Positions 55,475 through 64,000 of a stretch of DNA of 64,000 nucleotides are shown piece by piece. The first letter of the stretch is position 1, and every line of letters starts with the position of its first letter. The notes under the pieces are model-generated. The model did no database searches, had not been told where the DNA came from, and was given only the letters and a program-made list of their open reading frames with translations. Made by a program: the position numbers and the translations under genes. The DNA is from Flavobacterium profundi (lineage in GTDB: Bacteria; Bacteroidota; Bacteroidia; Flavobacteriales; Flavobacteriaceae). Location: contig NZ_VDCZ01000001.1 in the NCBI RefSeq assembly GCF_006491645.1, positions 248,001 to 312,000 of the forward strand. The letters run 5' to 3'.

Positions 55475-56713
55475 ATGCAACATATAATAGATCGTTTTAT
55501 CAGTTATGTAACGGTTGATACCGAATCAGATCCAAATTCAAACACCACACCAAGTACAGCAAAACAATGGGATTTAGCCAATCAATTAGTTGAAGAATTA
55601 AAGCAAATTGGGCTACAAGAAGTAACCATTGACGAAAATGCTTACATAATGGCTACTTTACCAAGTAATGTAGATCATGAAGTGCCAACGATTGGTTTTG
55701 TTTCACATTTTGACACCACTCCAGATTTTACAGGTGCCAATGTTACACCTCAAATTATAGAAAATTACGACGGTAAAGATATTGTGTTAAATGCAGCGCA
55801 AAACATTATTTTATCTCCAACTTACTTTGAAGATTTGCTACTTTATAAAGGACAAACACTTATTACTACAGACGGTACAACGCTTTTAGGTGCTGATGAT
55901 AAAGCAGGAATTACAGAAATTGTAAGTGCTATGGAATATTTAATCCAACATCCAGAAATTAAACATGGTAAAATTCGTGTTGGTTTTACACCAGACGAAG
56001 AAATTGGTCGTGGTGCTCATAAATTTGATGTAGAAAAATTCGGTTGTGATTGGGCGTACACTATGGATGGAAGTCAAATAGGCGAATTAGAATATGAAAA
56101 TTTTAATGCAGCTGGAGCCAAAATTACTTTTAAAGGAAAAAGCGTACATCCTGGTTATGCAAAAGGAAAGATGATTAATTCCATGCTTTTAGCTAACGAA
56201 TTTATCTCAGCGCTTCCTGAAAATGAAGTTCCTGAAAGAACTAGTGATTATGAAGGTTTTTTTCACGTGCATCATTTAAATGGAAGTATCGAAGAAACCG
56301 TTTTACAACTGATTATAAGAGATCATGATAAAGATCTTTTTGAAGCTAGAAAAGAATTAATTCATACCATAGCTACCAAAATAAATAATCAATATGCAAA
56401 ACAATTTGGAGAAGACATTTGTATCGCAGAAGTAAAGGATCAATATTATAATATGCGTGAAAAAGTAGAACCTGTTTTTCATATTGTTGAAATTGCTGAA
56501 AAAGCGATGAAGGAAGTTGGGATTACCCCAATTATTAAACCCATTCGTGGAGGAACAGACGGTTCACAATTATCCTATAAAGGATTGCCTTGCCCAAATA
56601 TATTTGCTGGAGGACACAATTTTCATGGTAAATATGAATATGTTCCTGTAGAAAGCATGGTAAAAGCAACAGAAGTTATCGTTAAAATTGCAGAATTAAC
56701 GGCTCAAAAATAA
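55475..56713 (+). CDS. pepT: Peptidase T (tripeptide aminopeptidase)
   Basis: This 412-residue M20 metallopeptidase has the metal ligand regions [46 protein letters not shown] and [15 protein letters not shown], plus [18 protein letters not shown] and [10 protein letters not shown]. It removes N-terminal residues from tripeptides. It follows the M3 oligopeptidase by 42 bp, so the two probably form a peptide degradation unit. Confidence 0.96.
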   Translation: MQHIIDRFISYVTVDTESDPNSNTTPSTAKQWDLANQLVEELKQIGLQEVTIDENAYIMATLPSNVDHEVPTIGFVSHFDTTPDFTGANVTPQIIENYDGKDIVLNAAQNIILSPTYFEDLLLYKGQTLITTDGTTLLGADDKAGITEIVSAMEYLIQHPEIKHGKIRVGFTPDEEIGRGAHKFDVEKFGCDWAYTMDGSQIGELEYENFNAAGAKITFKGKSVHPGYAKGKMINSMLLANEFISALPENEVPERTSDYEGFFHVHHLNGSIEETVLQLIIRDHDKDLFEARKELIHTIATKINNQYAKQFGEDICIAEVKDQYYNMREKVEPVFHIVEIAEKAMKEVGITPIIKPIRGGTDGSQLSYKGLPCPNIFAGGHNFHGKYEYVPVESMVKATEVIVKIAELTAQK

Positions 56714-56720
56714 TACTATA

Positions 56721-56748
56721 AGAGGAAGCCTACTTCCTCTTTTTTTTA
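56721..56748 (+). terminator. Terminator of pepT
   Basis: The stem agaggaag / cttcctct is followed by nine T residues. It lies 8 bp after the pepT stop codon. Confidence 0.88.
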
Positions 56749-56759
56749 TACACAACTCT

Positions 56760-57332
56760 ATGTCAGAAAAAAAAGTTTGGGATAAGACCAATCAATGGAC
56801 TGAAGAACTGGAAACTTTAAAATCCATTATCGAAAAAACCAATTTAGTTGAAACAACAAAATGGGGAACAGCCGTTTATACTCATAACAACAAAAACATT
56901 ATAGGGATTGGTGGTTTTAAATCTTATTTTGGTTTGTGGTTTTTTAATGGTGTATTTTTAAAAGATGACAAAAATTTACTAGTGAATGCTCAGAAAGGCA
57001 AAACAAAATCGCAAAGACAAATGCGTTTTCAATCCAAAGAAGAAATAGATGAAAAAACGATTTTAAGTTATATAAAAGAAGCCATTGCAATTGAAGACAA
57101 AGGATTAAGTATAAAACCAGAAAAGCAAAACTTCCATTCGGAAGCATTAGAAAATGAATTAGAAGCCAACCCAGAATTAAAAAAAGCATTTCTTTTGTTT
57201 ACCAAATACAAACAAAATGAATTCATAGAATATATTGCCACTGCGAAACAAGAAAAAACAAAACTAGCCCGTCTTGAAAAAATCAAACCGATGATACTAG
57301 CAAATATTGGTCTTAACGATAAGTATCGATAA
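56760..57332 (+). CDS. DUF1801/YdeI-type protein
   Basis: This 190-residue protein starts with a DUF1801 domain (LKSIIEKTNLVETTKWGTAV; NIIGIGGFKSYFGLWFFNG; RFQSKEEIDEKTILSYIKEA) and ends with a YdeI/OmpD-associated C-terminal part (LKKAFLLFTKYKQNEFIEYI, ATAKQEKTKLARLEKIKP). No activity is established for the family. It is on its own between two terminators. Confidence 0.85.
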   Translation: MSEKKVWDKTNQWTEELETLKSIIEKTNLVETTKWGTAVYTHNNKNIIGIGGFKSYFGLWFFNGVFLKDDKNLLVNAQKGKTKSQRQMRFQSKEEIDEKTILSYIKEAIAIEDKGLSIKPEKQNFHSEALENELEANPELKKAFLLFTKYKQNEFIEYIATAKQEKTKLARLEKIKPMILANIGLNDKYR

Positions 57333-57350
57333 AACAGTATCTCTATCATA

Positions 57351-57385
57351 AAAAAACCCAAATTACATGATGTAATTTGGGTTTT
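57351..57385. terminator. Bidirectional terminator between the DUF1801/YdeI gene and yajC
   Basis: The 12-bp arms acccaaattaca and tgtaatttgggt surround a 3-nt loop, with A and T runs outside. It separates convergent genes. Confidence 0.88.
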
Positions 57386-57404
57386 ACTTTTATAAAAATA
57401 AAAA

Positions 57405-57680
57405 CTATTTTTTCTCTTTTTCTGTAAGTTTAGCACTCATTTCTAAAGAAATAGCCGATTTTTCCATTTTGATTTTTCCAGCCATTGTTTCTACAACAAC
57501 TGTAGTTTCAGATAATTCTGCTATTTTACCATGAATTCCAGCTTTAGTAATGATTTTATCTCCTACTTTCAAGCCTGTTTCAAAAGCTTTTTCTTTTTTT
57601 ACTCTTCTTTGACCTGGTAAGATGATAAAGAAATAAAAAATGGCTATGATAGCTACTACCTGTATAATTATTGGATTCAT
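57405..57680 (-). CDS. yajC: Preprotein translocase accessory subunit YajC
   Basis: This 91-residue protein has one N-terminal membrane helix (IIQVVAIIAIFYFFIILPG), the QRRVKKEKAFE motif and GDKIITKAGIHGKIAELSET. It is part of the SecDF-YajC complex. It is 10 nt after a DUF1573 lipoprotein gene on the same strand. Confidence 0.95.
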   Translation of the reverse strand: MNPIIIQVVAIIAIFYFFIILPGQRRVKKEKAFETGLKVGDKIITKAGIHGKIAELSETTVVVETMAGKIKMEKSAISLEMSAKLTEKEKK

Positions 57681-57690
57681 ATTTTTTTGC

Positions 57691-58227
57691 TTATTGTGTT
57701 ATACCACTTCCTTCTTTTGGAAGCACATTTGCTTTTATGGTAAACATTTCTTTACCGGTTTCTGTATTTGTTGTTAAAGTAACTGTTTTACTTTGTTGCC
57801 CTGATTTACCAGTTGAGTCAAAACTAACTTTTATAGGCGCAGAATTTCCTGGTTTTATTGGTTCTTTTGGAGGGTTTGGCACTGTACATCCACAACTACC
57901 TTGTGCATCTAAAATAATTAAATCGCTCTCGCCAATATTTTTTACAATAAATTCAGTTTCTACTTTTTCACCTGCTTTAATGGTACCAAAATCATGCTCT
58001 AATTTATTAAATTGGATTTTAGGATATTTACCATCAACTGGTTTTGAAGGTTGGTTTTCACTAACGTTTTCACCTTGAGTCATTGATTGATTAGCAGTTG
58101 CACTTACTTTTTCAGATTCAAAAGATTTCATATCTTCCTCTGTAATTTTTGCGCTACCATTATCTTTACAAGCTGTAACAGATAATACTAAGGTTACCAC
58201 GAATAGGCTTACTGTTTTTTTTAACAT
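57691..58227 (-). CDS. DUF1573-domain lipoprotein
   Basis: This 178-residue protein has a lipoprotein signal (LVLSVTACKDN) and a DUF1573 domain (FNKLEHDFGTIKAGEKVETEF; NIGESDLIILDAQGSCGCT; PGNSAPIKVSFDSTGK). The GSCGCTVP motif is characteristic. Its role is unknown. It lies between nusB and yajC, a common order in this family of bacteria. Confidence 0.9.
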   Translation of the reverse strand: MLKKTVSLFVVTLVLSVTACKDNGSAKITEEDMKSFESEKVSATANQSMTQGENVSENQPSKPVDGKYPKIQFNKLEHDFGTIKAGEKVETEFIVKNIGESDLIILDAQGSCGCTVPNPPKEPIKPGNSAPIKVSFDSTGKSGQQSKTVTLTTNTETGKEMFTIKANVLPKEGSGITQ

Positions 58228-58247
58228 AACTAAAAAAAATTAATTGT

Positions 58248-59192
58248 TTATAATAATCCTCTTCCCGCTTTATTCAAACGGTTCTCTTTTTGAAAATCTT
58301 TAACTAAGTTATCAAGAATTCCGTTGATAAAAATACTACTTTTTGGGGTAGAATACTCTTTTGCTATCTCTAAATATTCGTTAATAGTCACTTTTACAGG
58401 AATCGAAGGAAATTTCAACAATTCACAAATGGCCATTTTTAAAATAATAGTATCAATTTCAGCAATTCGTTCTGCGTCCCAATTTGGAGTTTTGTCAATA
58501 TATTCTTTAGATAATTCCATTTCATTTAGAACTGTTTTTCTAAACAAATTTTTCACATATTCTTTATCATCAATATCTTTATACAATTTAGATATTGTAA
58601 AATCTTCATCCTGCTCATTAATATGCTTTAATTGTTTTAAAATTAAAGTATTTACAGCAGGTAAATCATCTAACCATGTTAATTTATGCTCTTCTAAATA
58701 ATCATATAATTTATCATTTGGAGCAATAACTTCTGTGAATAAAGTAGCGATAAACTCTCTATCTTCTATAAAGCTATTTTCTGTTGCATTTTGCATGTAT
58801 TTTTCAAAATACACACTCTCTTTAATGGCTTCTAACAAAAACAAAACAATATCATCATTACGTTTCCAATTCGTAATTTTTCTATCATCTATAGCATTAT
58901 TTAAAGACCTACTTTCTGAAAGCAGTTTTAAAACTTTATTATCTACAAATTTTTTACTGGGATTGCGTTCTTCTTTAGTTGCTAAATGTTTTTTAGAAGC
59001 TACTTCTAAATAGGACTCTTCTTTTTCGCGAATTTCTATCAATGCAGAAAGCATTAAAAGATATAAATCAAACATATTATCTATGCTTTGAAACAAGAAT
59101 TTCTCTTCTTTATCAAGGTTTTCTCCTTGATGTTGATGCATGGCGTAAATGCTTTGCATCACTTTAACGCGGATATGTCTTCTATTTAACAT
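58248..59192 (-). CDS. nusB: Transcription antitermination factor NusB, long Bacteroidota form
   Basis: The protein has 314 residues compared with about 140 in E. coli. It begins LNRRHIRVKVMQSIYAMHQH, and the C-terminal half has the NusB core (DAERIAEIDTIILKMAICEL; PVKVTINEYLEIAKEYSTPK; FINGILDNLVKDF). The extra section lies in between. It binds S10 (rpsJ). The -7 element and the hairpin directly upstream are discussed separately. Confidence 0.93.
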   Translation of the reverse strand: MLNRRHIRVKVMQSIYAMHQHQGENLDKEEKFLFQSIDNMFDLYLLMLSALIEIREKEESYLEVASKKHLATKEERNPSKKFVDNKVLKLLSESRSLNNAIDDRKITNWKRNDDIVLFLLEAIKESVYFEKYMQNATENSFIEDREFIATLFTEVIAPNDKLYDYLEEHKLTWLDDLPAVNTLILKQLKHINEQDEDFTISKLYKDIDDKEYVKNLFRKTVLNEMELSKEYIDKTPNWDAERIAEIDTIILKMAICELLKFPSIPVKVTINEYLEIAKEYSTPKSSIFINGILDNLVKDFQKENRLNKAGRGLL

Positions 59193-59220
59193 ACTAATTT
59201 AAGAACTTTTTAAAATTAAG

Positions 59221-59245
59221 AAAGCGAAAGAAACTCTTTCGCTTT
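59221..59245 (-). terminator. Hairpin between leucine dehydrogenase and nusB
   Basis: A perfect stem aaagcgaaag / ctttcgcttt with a 5-nt loop lies between ldh (upstream) and nusB. The T run after it on the minus strand is weak. It sits immediately after a -7 element, so it is also the 5'-terminal hairpin of the nusB mRNA. Confidence 0.6.
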
Positions 59246-59246
59246 G

Positions 59247-59254
59247 CAAAAATA
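59247..59254 (-). promoter_or_regulatory. -7 promoter element of nusB
   Basis: TATTTTTG on the minus strand fits the consensus, 55 bp before nusB. It is followed at once by the hairpin. No TTG is seen at the expected spacing. Confidence 0.45.
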
Positions 59255-59270
59255 CAATATTATTTAAATA

Positions 59271-60377
59271 TTATTTAGTCTGTAACTCTTTTTTTCGATC
59301 ATCAATACGCTTTTGAGCAATTGATAAAGCGGCTTGATGTGTTGTAATATTATTCTTAGAAGAAAAGTCAAAAATTTCAAGTGCTGTATTATAAATATTT
59401 TCTGTTTTCTCCATTACTTGTGCTTTTGTTAAATGGGCTAATTCAGAATACACATTAATAACACCACCTGCATTGATTAAGAAATCAGGAGCATAAAGAA
59501 TACCTTTTTCTTTTAAAATTTGACCGTGTACTACTTCATTTGCTAATTGATTATTCGCTGCACCAGCAATAATTTTAGCTTTTAATTTTACAATGGTATC
59601 GTCATTAATTGTTGCACCTAAAGCACAAGGTGCATAAATATCTACTTCTGATCCATATAAGTCATCACCTGTAAAAATTTTAGCTCCATATTTTGCTCCT
59701 ACTTCATGCAATCTATCCTCATTAATATCCGAAATAGTTACCAAAGCACCAGATTTTGTCAAATGATCCACTAAAACCTCACCAACATGTCCAATTCCTT
59801 GTACCAATACTTTTTTACCTTCTAAGTTATCCGTACCAAATTGATATTTAGTTGCTGCTTTAATTCCCATAAAAACTCCATATGCAGTAATTGGAGAAGG
59901 GTTTCCTGAACCACCTTTACTTTCAGAAATACCAGAAACATATTGGGTTACTTCTCTTACCGTGTCCATATCTTTGGTTTCCATACCTACATCCTCAGCA
60001 GTAATATATTTCCCTGATAATGAATCGACAAATTGCCCAAAACGTCTCATTAATTCTGGAGTTTTTTGAGTTTTAGCATCACCAATAATAACTGCTTTTC
60101 CTCCACCCAAGTTAAGTCCTGAAATAGAATTTTTAAAAGTCATTCCTCTAGACAAACGCAAAACATCATTTAATGCTTCCCATTCGTTAGAATAATTCCA
60201 CATTCTAGTACCTCCTAAAGCAGGTCCTAAAACTGTATTATGTATTCCTATAATTGCTTTTAATCCTGTATCTTTGTCATGGCAAAAAACAACTTGTTCA
60301 TGTCCGTCAAATGAAACTTGACCAAAAACTGGATCAACTTTATGTAGCTCGTTTGCTTGTAATAGTTCTGTTGACAT
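59271..60377 (-). CDS. ldh: Leucine dehydrogenase (Glu/Leu/Phe/Val dehydrogenase family)
   Basis: This 368-residue NAD-dependent enzyme deaminates branched-chain amino acids. It has NTVLGPALGGTRMWNY, the catalytic lysine in LNLGGGKAVIIGD, AEDVGMETKDM and the Rossmann motif VQGIGHVGEVLVDHL. The family separates Leu/Val from Phe enzymes poorly by sequence alone; leucine is the best guess. The track start is a TTG at 60404; the ATG at 60377 (MSTELLQANEL) is preferred. Confidence 0.9.
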   Translation of the reverse strand: MSTELLQANELHKVDPVFGQVSFDGHEQVVFCHDKDTGLKAIIGIHNTVLGPALGGTRMWNYSNEWEALNDVLRLSRGMTFKNSISGLNLGGGKAVIIGDAKTQKTPELMRRFGQFVDSLSGKYITAEDVGMETKDMDTVREVTQYVSGISESKGGSGNPSPITAYGVFMGIKAATKYQFGTDNLEGKKVLVQGIGHVGEVLVDHLTKSGALVTISDINEDRLHEVGAKYGAKIFTGDDLYGSEVDIYAPCALGATINDDTIVKLKAKIIAGAANNQLANEVVHGQILKEKGILYAPDFLINAGGVINVYSELAHLTKAQVMEKTENIYNTALEIFDFSSKNNITTHQAALSIAQKRIDDRKKELQTK

Positions 60378-60566
60378 ATGATAAATGTGTTGAAAATTAT
60401 TCAATAATTAAAGACAATATTACGAAATATTTTAAAATAATTCAATATATTATCTTATTTTTAGGGATATGATAATTTTTTTGCCGATTTTTAAATTTTA
60501 TTTTATGAAGAATAATTCATAAAAAAATGACTTTTTAATAAAAAAAAACCAAGTCTTAATACATAT

Positions 60567-62315
60567 ATGAAAGAATTACAATATTTAAATAAATATTTTA
60601 TAAAATACAAATACCGTTTTTTACTAGGAATAGCAATCACAATAGCGGCTCAAATTTTTAAATTATTTATCCCAAAATTCTTTGGTGATTCCTTACGTGC
60701 ACTTGACAATAATTCTATTTCTAAAGAACTCGCTTACAGCATTTTGGTAGATAATTTTATATACACTTTAGGAGCTGCATTAATTGGTGGTTTTTTGACA
60801 TTTTTAATGCGTCAAACATTAATCGTTATGTCTAGACATATTGAATTTGATTTAAAAAATGAAATCTACAGTCATTACCAAGCCCTAAGTCAGAAATTTT
60901 ACAAGCAAAACAGAACTGGTGATTTAATGAATCGAATTAGTGAAGACGTGAGCAAAGTAAGAATGTATGTTGGCCCTTCTGTAATGTATTCTGTTAACAC
61001 GCTAATTATTTTTATTGTGGTCATTATTCAAATGGCTTTAATTTCACCAAAGCTTACGTTGTATTCGTTACTACCGCTTCCCTTGTTATCCTATGGCGTT
61101 TTTAAAATAAGTTCAAAAATTCATGAAAAAAGTGGTTTATTTCAACAAAATCTATCCACTTTATCTTCTTTTGTTCAAGAAATGTTCTCTGGTATTCGGG
61201 TTGTTAAAGCCTATGCAATTGAGGATCAAAAAACAAAAGAATTTACAGCGCTAACAAAAGACAGCAATGAAAAAGCTATGAGTTTAGCCAAAACCAACTC
61301 CTTATTTGGTCCACTAATGATTTTATTAATTGGGTTAAGCAACTTAGTTGTAATCTATGTGGGAGGCATGATGTATATTAATGGAACCATTCCAGATATT
61401 GGTGTAATTGCCCAATTTATTTTATATATCAACATGCTTACTTGGCCCGTTGCGTCTTTAGGATGGGTTTCATCTTTAGTGCAAGAAGCAGAAGCTTCTC
61501 AAAAAAGAATCAATGAATTTTTAAAAACCCAACCCGACATTTATAATTCCGTAGCAGAGCACACTAACATAGATGGAGAGATTTGTTTTGAAAATGTATC
61601 TTTTACATACGAAGACACAAACATACAAGCTTTAGAAAATATCAGTTTCACAGTAAAATCGGGTCAAACTTTAGCTATTTTAGGAAAAACTGGCTCAGGT
61701 AAATCTACAATTTTATCACTGATTAGCAGACTTTACGATGTAAGTTCAGGAACTGTATATGTTGATAACAAACCCATTCAAAAAGTAAATTTAGATGATC
61801 TTCGAAATAATATAGGTGTTGTTCCACAAGACGCCTTCTTGTTTTCAGACTCTATAAAAAACAATATAAAATTTGGTAAAGAAAACGCTACTGATGAAGA
61901 AGTAATTGAAGTGGCTAAAAAAGCATATGTACACCATAATATTGAAAATTTCACCAATAAGTATGACACTATTTTAGGCGAAAGAGGCATTACTTTATCT
62001 GGTGGACAAAAACAACGCGTATCTATTGCAAGAGCTTTAATCAAGGACGCACCTATCTTATTACTAGACGATTGCTTAAGCGCAGTAGACACTGAAACTG
62101 AAGAAGCAATTTTAAATAATCTAATGGATTTTTGTAAAAACAAAACCACAATATTAGTAAGTCATAGGGTTTCGTCTGCTAAAAATGCAGATATCATAAT
62201 CATATTAGAAGATGGCAAAATCATTCAACAAGGCTCTCATAATCAATTAATAAATACAGAGGGTTATTATAAAGAATTATACAATAAACAGCTCTCAGAA
62301 AAAGAAATTGTATAA
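60567..62315 (+). CDS. Half-size ABC exporter (MsbA/LmrA type)
   Basis: This 582-residue protein has six membrane segments (about residues 15-310) and an ATPase domain with GKTGSGKST (Walker A), Q-loop VPQDAFLFSDS, signature LSGGQKQRVSIARAL and Walker B ILLLDDCLSAVD. The catalytic glutamate that normally follows the Walker B aspartate (D501) is an aspartate (D502), as in the degenerate half of heterodimeric exporters. No partner half-transporter is adjacent. The substrate is unknown. Confidence 0.92.
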   Translation: MKELQYLNKYFIKYKYRFLLGIAITIAAQIFKLFIPKFFGDSLRALDNNSISKELAYSILVDNFIYTLGAALIGGFLTFLMRQTLIVMSRHIEFDLKNEIYSHYQALSQKFYKQNRTGDLMNRISEDVSKVRMYVGPSVMYSVNTLIIFIVVIIQMALISPKLTLYSLLPLPLLSYGVFKISSKIHEKSGLFQQNLSTLSSFVQEMFSGIRVVKAYAIEDQKTKEFTALTKDSNEKAMSLAKTNSLFGPLMILLIGLSNLVVIYVGGMMYINGTIPDIGVIAQFILYINMLTWPVASLGWVSSLVQEAEASQKRINEFLKTQPDIYNSVAEHTNIDGEICFENVSFTYEDTNIQALENISFTVKSGQTLAILGKTGSGKSTILSLISRLYDVSSGTVYVDNKPIQKVNLDDLRNNIGVVPQDAFLFSDSIKNNIKFGKENATDEEVIEVAKKAYVHHNIENFTNKYDTILGERGITLSGGQKQRVSIARALIKDAPILLLDDCLSAVDTETEEAILNNLMDFCKNKTTILVSHRVSSAKNADIIIILEDGKIIQQGSHNQLINTEGYYKELYNKQLSEKEIV

Positions 62316-62385
62316 AATATTGCTTTATACAAATTTTTTTTAGACTTTTGGAAAACGATAAAACTAAAAATTGACAGTTAGGATT

Positions 62386-62760
62386 ATGAGAGAAAATGAC
62401 ATGTTAGAAAAAGAAGATATCTTTTCTAAGGTATTAAGAGCCGGAAGAAGAACATATTTCTTCGATGTAAGAGCTACTAAAGCTGATGATTATTACATTA
62501 CCATTACTGAAAGTAAAAAATTTACAGAAGAAGATGGTTCGTATCACTTTAAAAAACATAAAATCTATTTATATAAAGAAGATTTTGTAGCTTTTAAAGA
62601 AATTTTAGACGAAATGACCGAATTTGTTGTCTCTCAAAAAGGAGAAGAAGTTATCTCAGAAAGACATCAAAAAGATTTCAAAAAAGAAGTTTACTCAGAA
62701 GCAATTGCTGACAACCCTTCTACAGACAGTTTCACTAATATAGATTTTGATGATATTTAA
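62386..62760 (+). CDS. PUR-family nucleic-acid-binding protein (DUF3276)
   Basis: This 124-residue protein from the ATG at 62386 has the PUR repeat-like region IFSKVLRAGRRTYFFDVRAT, YYITITESKKF, FKKHKIYLYKEDFVAFKEIL. It is a small DNA/RNA-binding protein seen across Bacteroidota. A TTG at 62371 could extend it by five residues. It is 70 bp after the ABC exporter and may share its transcript. Confidence 0.88.
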   Translation: MRENDMLEKEDIFSKVLRAGRRTYFFDVRATKADDYYITITESKKFTEEDGSYHFKKHKIYLYKEDFVAFKEILDEMTEFVVSQKGEEVISERHQKDFKKEVYSEAIADNPSTDSFTNIDFDDI

Positions 62761-62785
62761 TCATTTTCTTTAGTAAAAAATAGAA

Positions 62786-62812
62786 GAGTCCGATTGTTTC
62801 GGACTTTTTTTA
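62786..62812 (+). terminator. Terminator of the PUR-family gene
   Basis: The stem agtccga / tcggact is followed by a T run. It overlaps the end of the convergent csaA stop codon. Confidence 0.88.
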
Positions 62813-63154
62813 TGCCATTTTTAAGCCATTAGGAACAGGGAAATTTGGAGATAACAAAACCACATCATTCCCTTCTCCAACCAATCCTAACACCAAACAT
62901 TCACTCATAAAGTTACCAATTTGCTTTTTAGGAAAATTTACAACAGCAATAATTTGTTTTCCAATTAAATCTTCCTTTTGATAATGCGTTGTGATTTGTG
63001 CTGAAGATTTTTTAATTCCAATTTCAACACCAAAATCAATTTGCATTTGATAGGCTGGTTTTCTAGCTTCAGGAAAGTCGTTTACCGCAATAATAGTACC
63101 TACTCGTATGTCTATTTTCTCAAAATCATTCCAAGAAATTAAATTATTTTCCAT
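62810..63154 (-). CDS. csaA: tRNA-binding protein CsaA-like
   Basis: This 114-residue OB-fold protein has DFEKIDIRVGTIIAVNDFPE, KKSSAQITTHYQKEDLIGKQ and VVNFPKKQIGNFMSECLVLG, the CsaA/EMAP-II-like tRNA-binding pattern. CsaA acts as a chaperone-like factor in some bacteria. Its start overlaps the Mpo1-like stop by 11 nt. Confidence 0.92.
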   Translation of the reverse strand: MENNLISWNDFEKIDIRVGTIIAVNDFPEARKPAYQMQIDFGVEIGIKKSSAQITTHYQKEDLIGKQIIAVVNFPKKQIGNFMSECLVLGLVGEGNDVVLLSPNFPVPNGLKMA

Positions 63155-63605
63155 TAAATAAAGAGTGTATTACCCAAGCTGGGCCGATTAATAAAAATTG
63201 CAAATCTTTTAAAAAAGACGGCTTTTTCCCTTCTATTTTATGTCCATAAAACTGCCCTATCCAAGCAATTATAAAAACACCCACAGAAAACCACAACAAC
63301 GACACTTCACTAGCAATTAAATAATTACCTACTAAACAAAAAGCTGCAAAAATTGTCATTTTCAAACCCATAACTAATGACAATCTGTAATAAAAAAGCA
63401 ATACCAACACTAAAATCACAAATGCCCAATTGGCTACAATAGGATGAAATTTCGTAGTCTTTAATAAAAAATCGTTTGGAATACTCAATACTAAACCAAC
63501 AACCGAAAAAAAGATGGCTGGCACACATATATAATGAATTTTTTTGTTTGTCATATTTTGATGACTAACACTATATTCTTGAAACCAGTCGGATAACGTT
63601 TTCAT
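63144..63605 (-). CDS. Mpo1-like (DUF962) membrane protein
   Basis: This 153-residue protein has the DUF962/Mpo1 pattern: HQNMTNKKIHYICVPAIFF near the start, several hydrophobic segments and IIAWIGQFYGHKIEGKKPSF with two histidines. Yeast Mpo1 is a 2-hydroxy fatty acid dioxygenase; this may be similar, by inference. Its end overlaps csaA. Confidence 0.85.
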   Translation of the reverse strand: MKTLSDWFQEYSVSHQNMTNKKIHYICVPAIFFSVVGLVLSIPNDFLLKTTKFHPIVANWAFVILVLVLLFYYRLSLVMGLKMTIFAAFCLVGNYLIASEVSLLWFSVGVFIIAWIGQFYGHKIEGKKPSFLKDLQFLLIGPAWVIHSLFNGK

Positions 63606-63725
63606 GTTTTAAACACTAAAGATTCTATATAAAACTACTTATTTTGTAACTAATTCACAAATTAATACGTATAATAATTAAAGAAGAATGGTATTCTTTC
63701 TAAACTTTTAATTTCAATCATTATA

Positions 63726-64000
63726 ATGGCACAAACTCCTTCCAATATGTTAGCTTTAGGAACAAAAGCTCCTGATTTTTTATTACCTGCAACTAACTTT
63801 AACACCAACTTTAATTTTGCCGAATGCAAAGGACATAAAGGCACAGTAGTACTTTTTATTTGTAATCATTGTCCATTTGTTTTACATGTTATTGATGAAA
63901 TCGTGATGATTGCCAATGATTATCGAGTGCAAGGTATAGGTGTAGTGGCTATTTCAAGCAATGATATTGTAAAATACCCGCAAGACAGTCCCGAAAAAAT
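63726..64000 (+). CDS. Thioredoxin-family (AhpC/TSA-like redoxin) protein, N-terminal part
   Basis: The first 91 codons are present and run off the window. The protein starts MAQTPSNMLALGTKAPDFLL and has a peroxiredoxin/thioredoxin-like fold with FICNHCPFVLH, a CxxC active site at the expected place. It may act as a thiol peroxidase or disulfide reductase. There is no signal peptide, so it would be cytoplasmic. Confidence 0.88.
   Translation, partial: MAQTPSNMLALGTKAPDFLLPATNFNTNFNFAECKGHKGTVVLFICNHCPFVLHVIDEIVMIANDYRVQGIGVVAISSNDIVKYPQDSPEK

Overview
The window comes from an AT-rich genome of the Bacteroidota, very probably the family Flavobacteriaceae. The evidence is a SusC/SusD pair, a C-terminally extended ribosomal protein L17, a long NusB, a PUR-family DUF3276 protein, a CtlX-type amidinotransferase, weak or absent Shine-Dalgarno sequences, and many promoters of the Bacteroidota type (TTG, 17-23 bp, TAnnTTTG). 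About 80 protein genes are supported. I found no tRNA, rRNA, insertion sequence or CRISPR array. Most of the window is core chromosome with a few small accessory islands.

Layout. 1-1.1 kb is a leftward sulfate-assimilation operon (DUF2061, cysH, cysD running off the edge) behind an Rrf2 regulator. 1.1-3.9 kb holds two different guanidino-modifying enzymes (CtlX and a DDAH-like enzyme) with a four-helix-bundle IVS-type gene between them, framed by inverted 7-bp minisatellites. 4-8.4 kb carries gltA, eno and carA. 8.5-25.8 kb is the ribosomal supercluster on the minus strand: the str operon (rpsL-rpsG-fusA-rpsJ) ends at its own terminator, then a new promoter starts rplC through rplQ, including secY, infA, rpmJ and rpoA. 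26-32.4 kb, on the plus strand, has an Omp85-like protein and a SusC/SusD pair. 32.5-38.2 kb has rlmB, a rhomboid protease, a Crp/Fnr regulator with a YiaA-like membrane protein, rarA, an unknown exported protein and a YjjG-type phosphatase. 38.3-40.7 kb is a putative metal-linked ABC operon with a His-rich permease. 40.8-41.8 kb is an Xre/RES toxin-antitoxin pair. 41.8-48.3 kb has radC, a DUF1287 lipoprotein, mpl, a TPR protein, a BON-LysM protein, two roadblock/LC7-like genes and obgE. 48.6-52.8 kb is a purine region: an in-frame hpt-adk fusion, purK and purE, with two small membrane proteins between the last two. 53.4-64 kb has an M3 oligopeptidase, pepT, yajC, a DUF1573 lipoprotein, nusB, leucine dehydrogenase, a half-size ABC exporter, a PUR-family protein, csaA, an Mpo1-like protein and the start of a thioredoxin-family protein.

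The most interesting signal is in the 574-bp gap between purE and the M3 peptidase. Two minus-strand units lie exactly 336 bp apart. Each has a TTG-N19-TATATTTG promoter, a roughly 33-nt unique 5' part that can fold into its own hairpin, and a terminator followed by U residues. The 3' 87 bp are identical in both. They look like twin small-RNA genes with variable 5' ends and a constant 3' end, and I do not recognise them as a known family.

Other points worth a second look are the hpt-adk fusion, 5'-terminal stem-loops directly after the promoters of rpsL, rplC and nusB, a possible structured leader before rpsD, a 50-bp perfect palindrome between rlmB and the rhomboid gene, and a start-less transmembrane reading frame downstream of hpt-adk. 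All calls come from reading the sequence; no database search was run.
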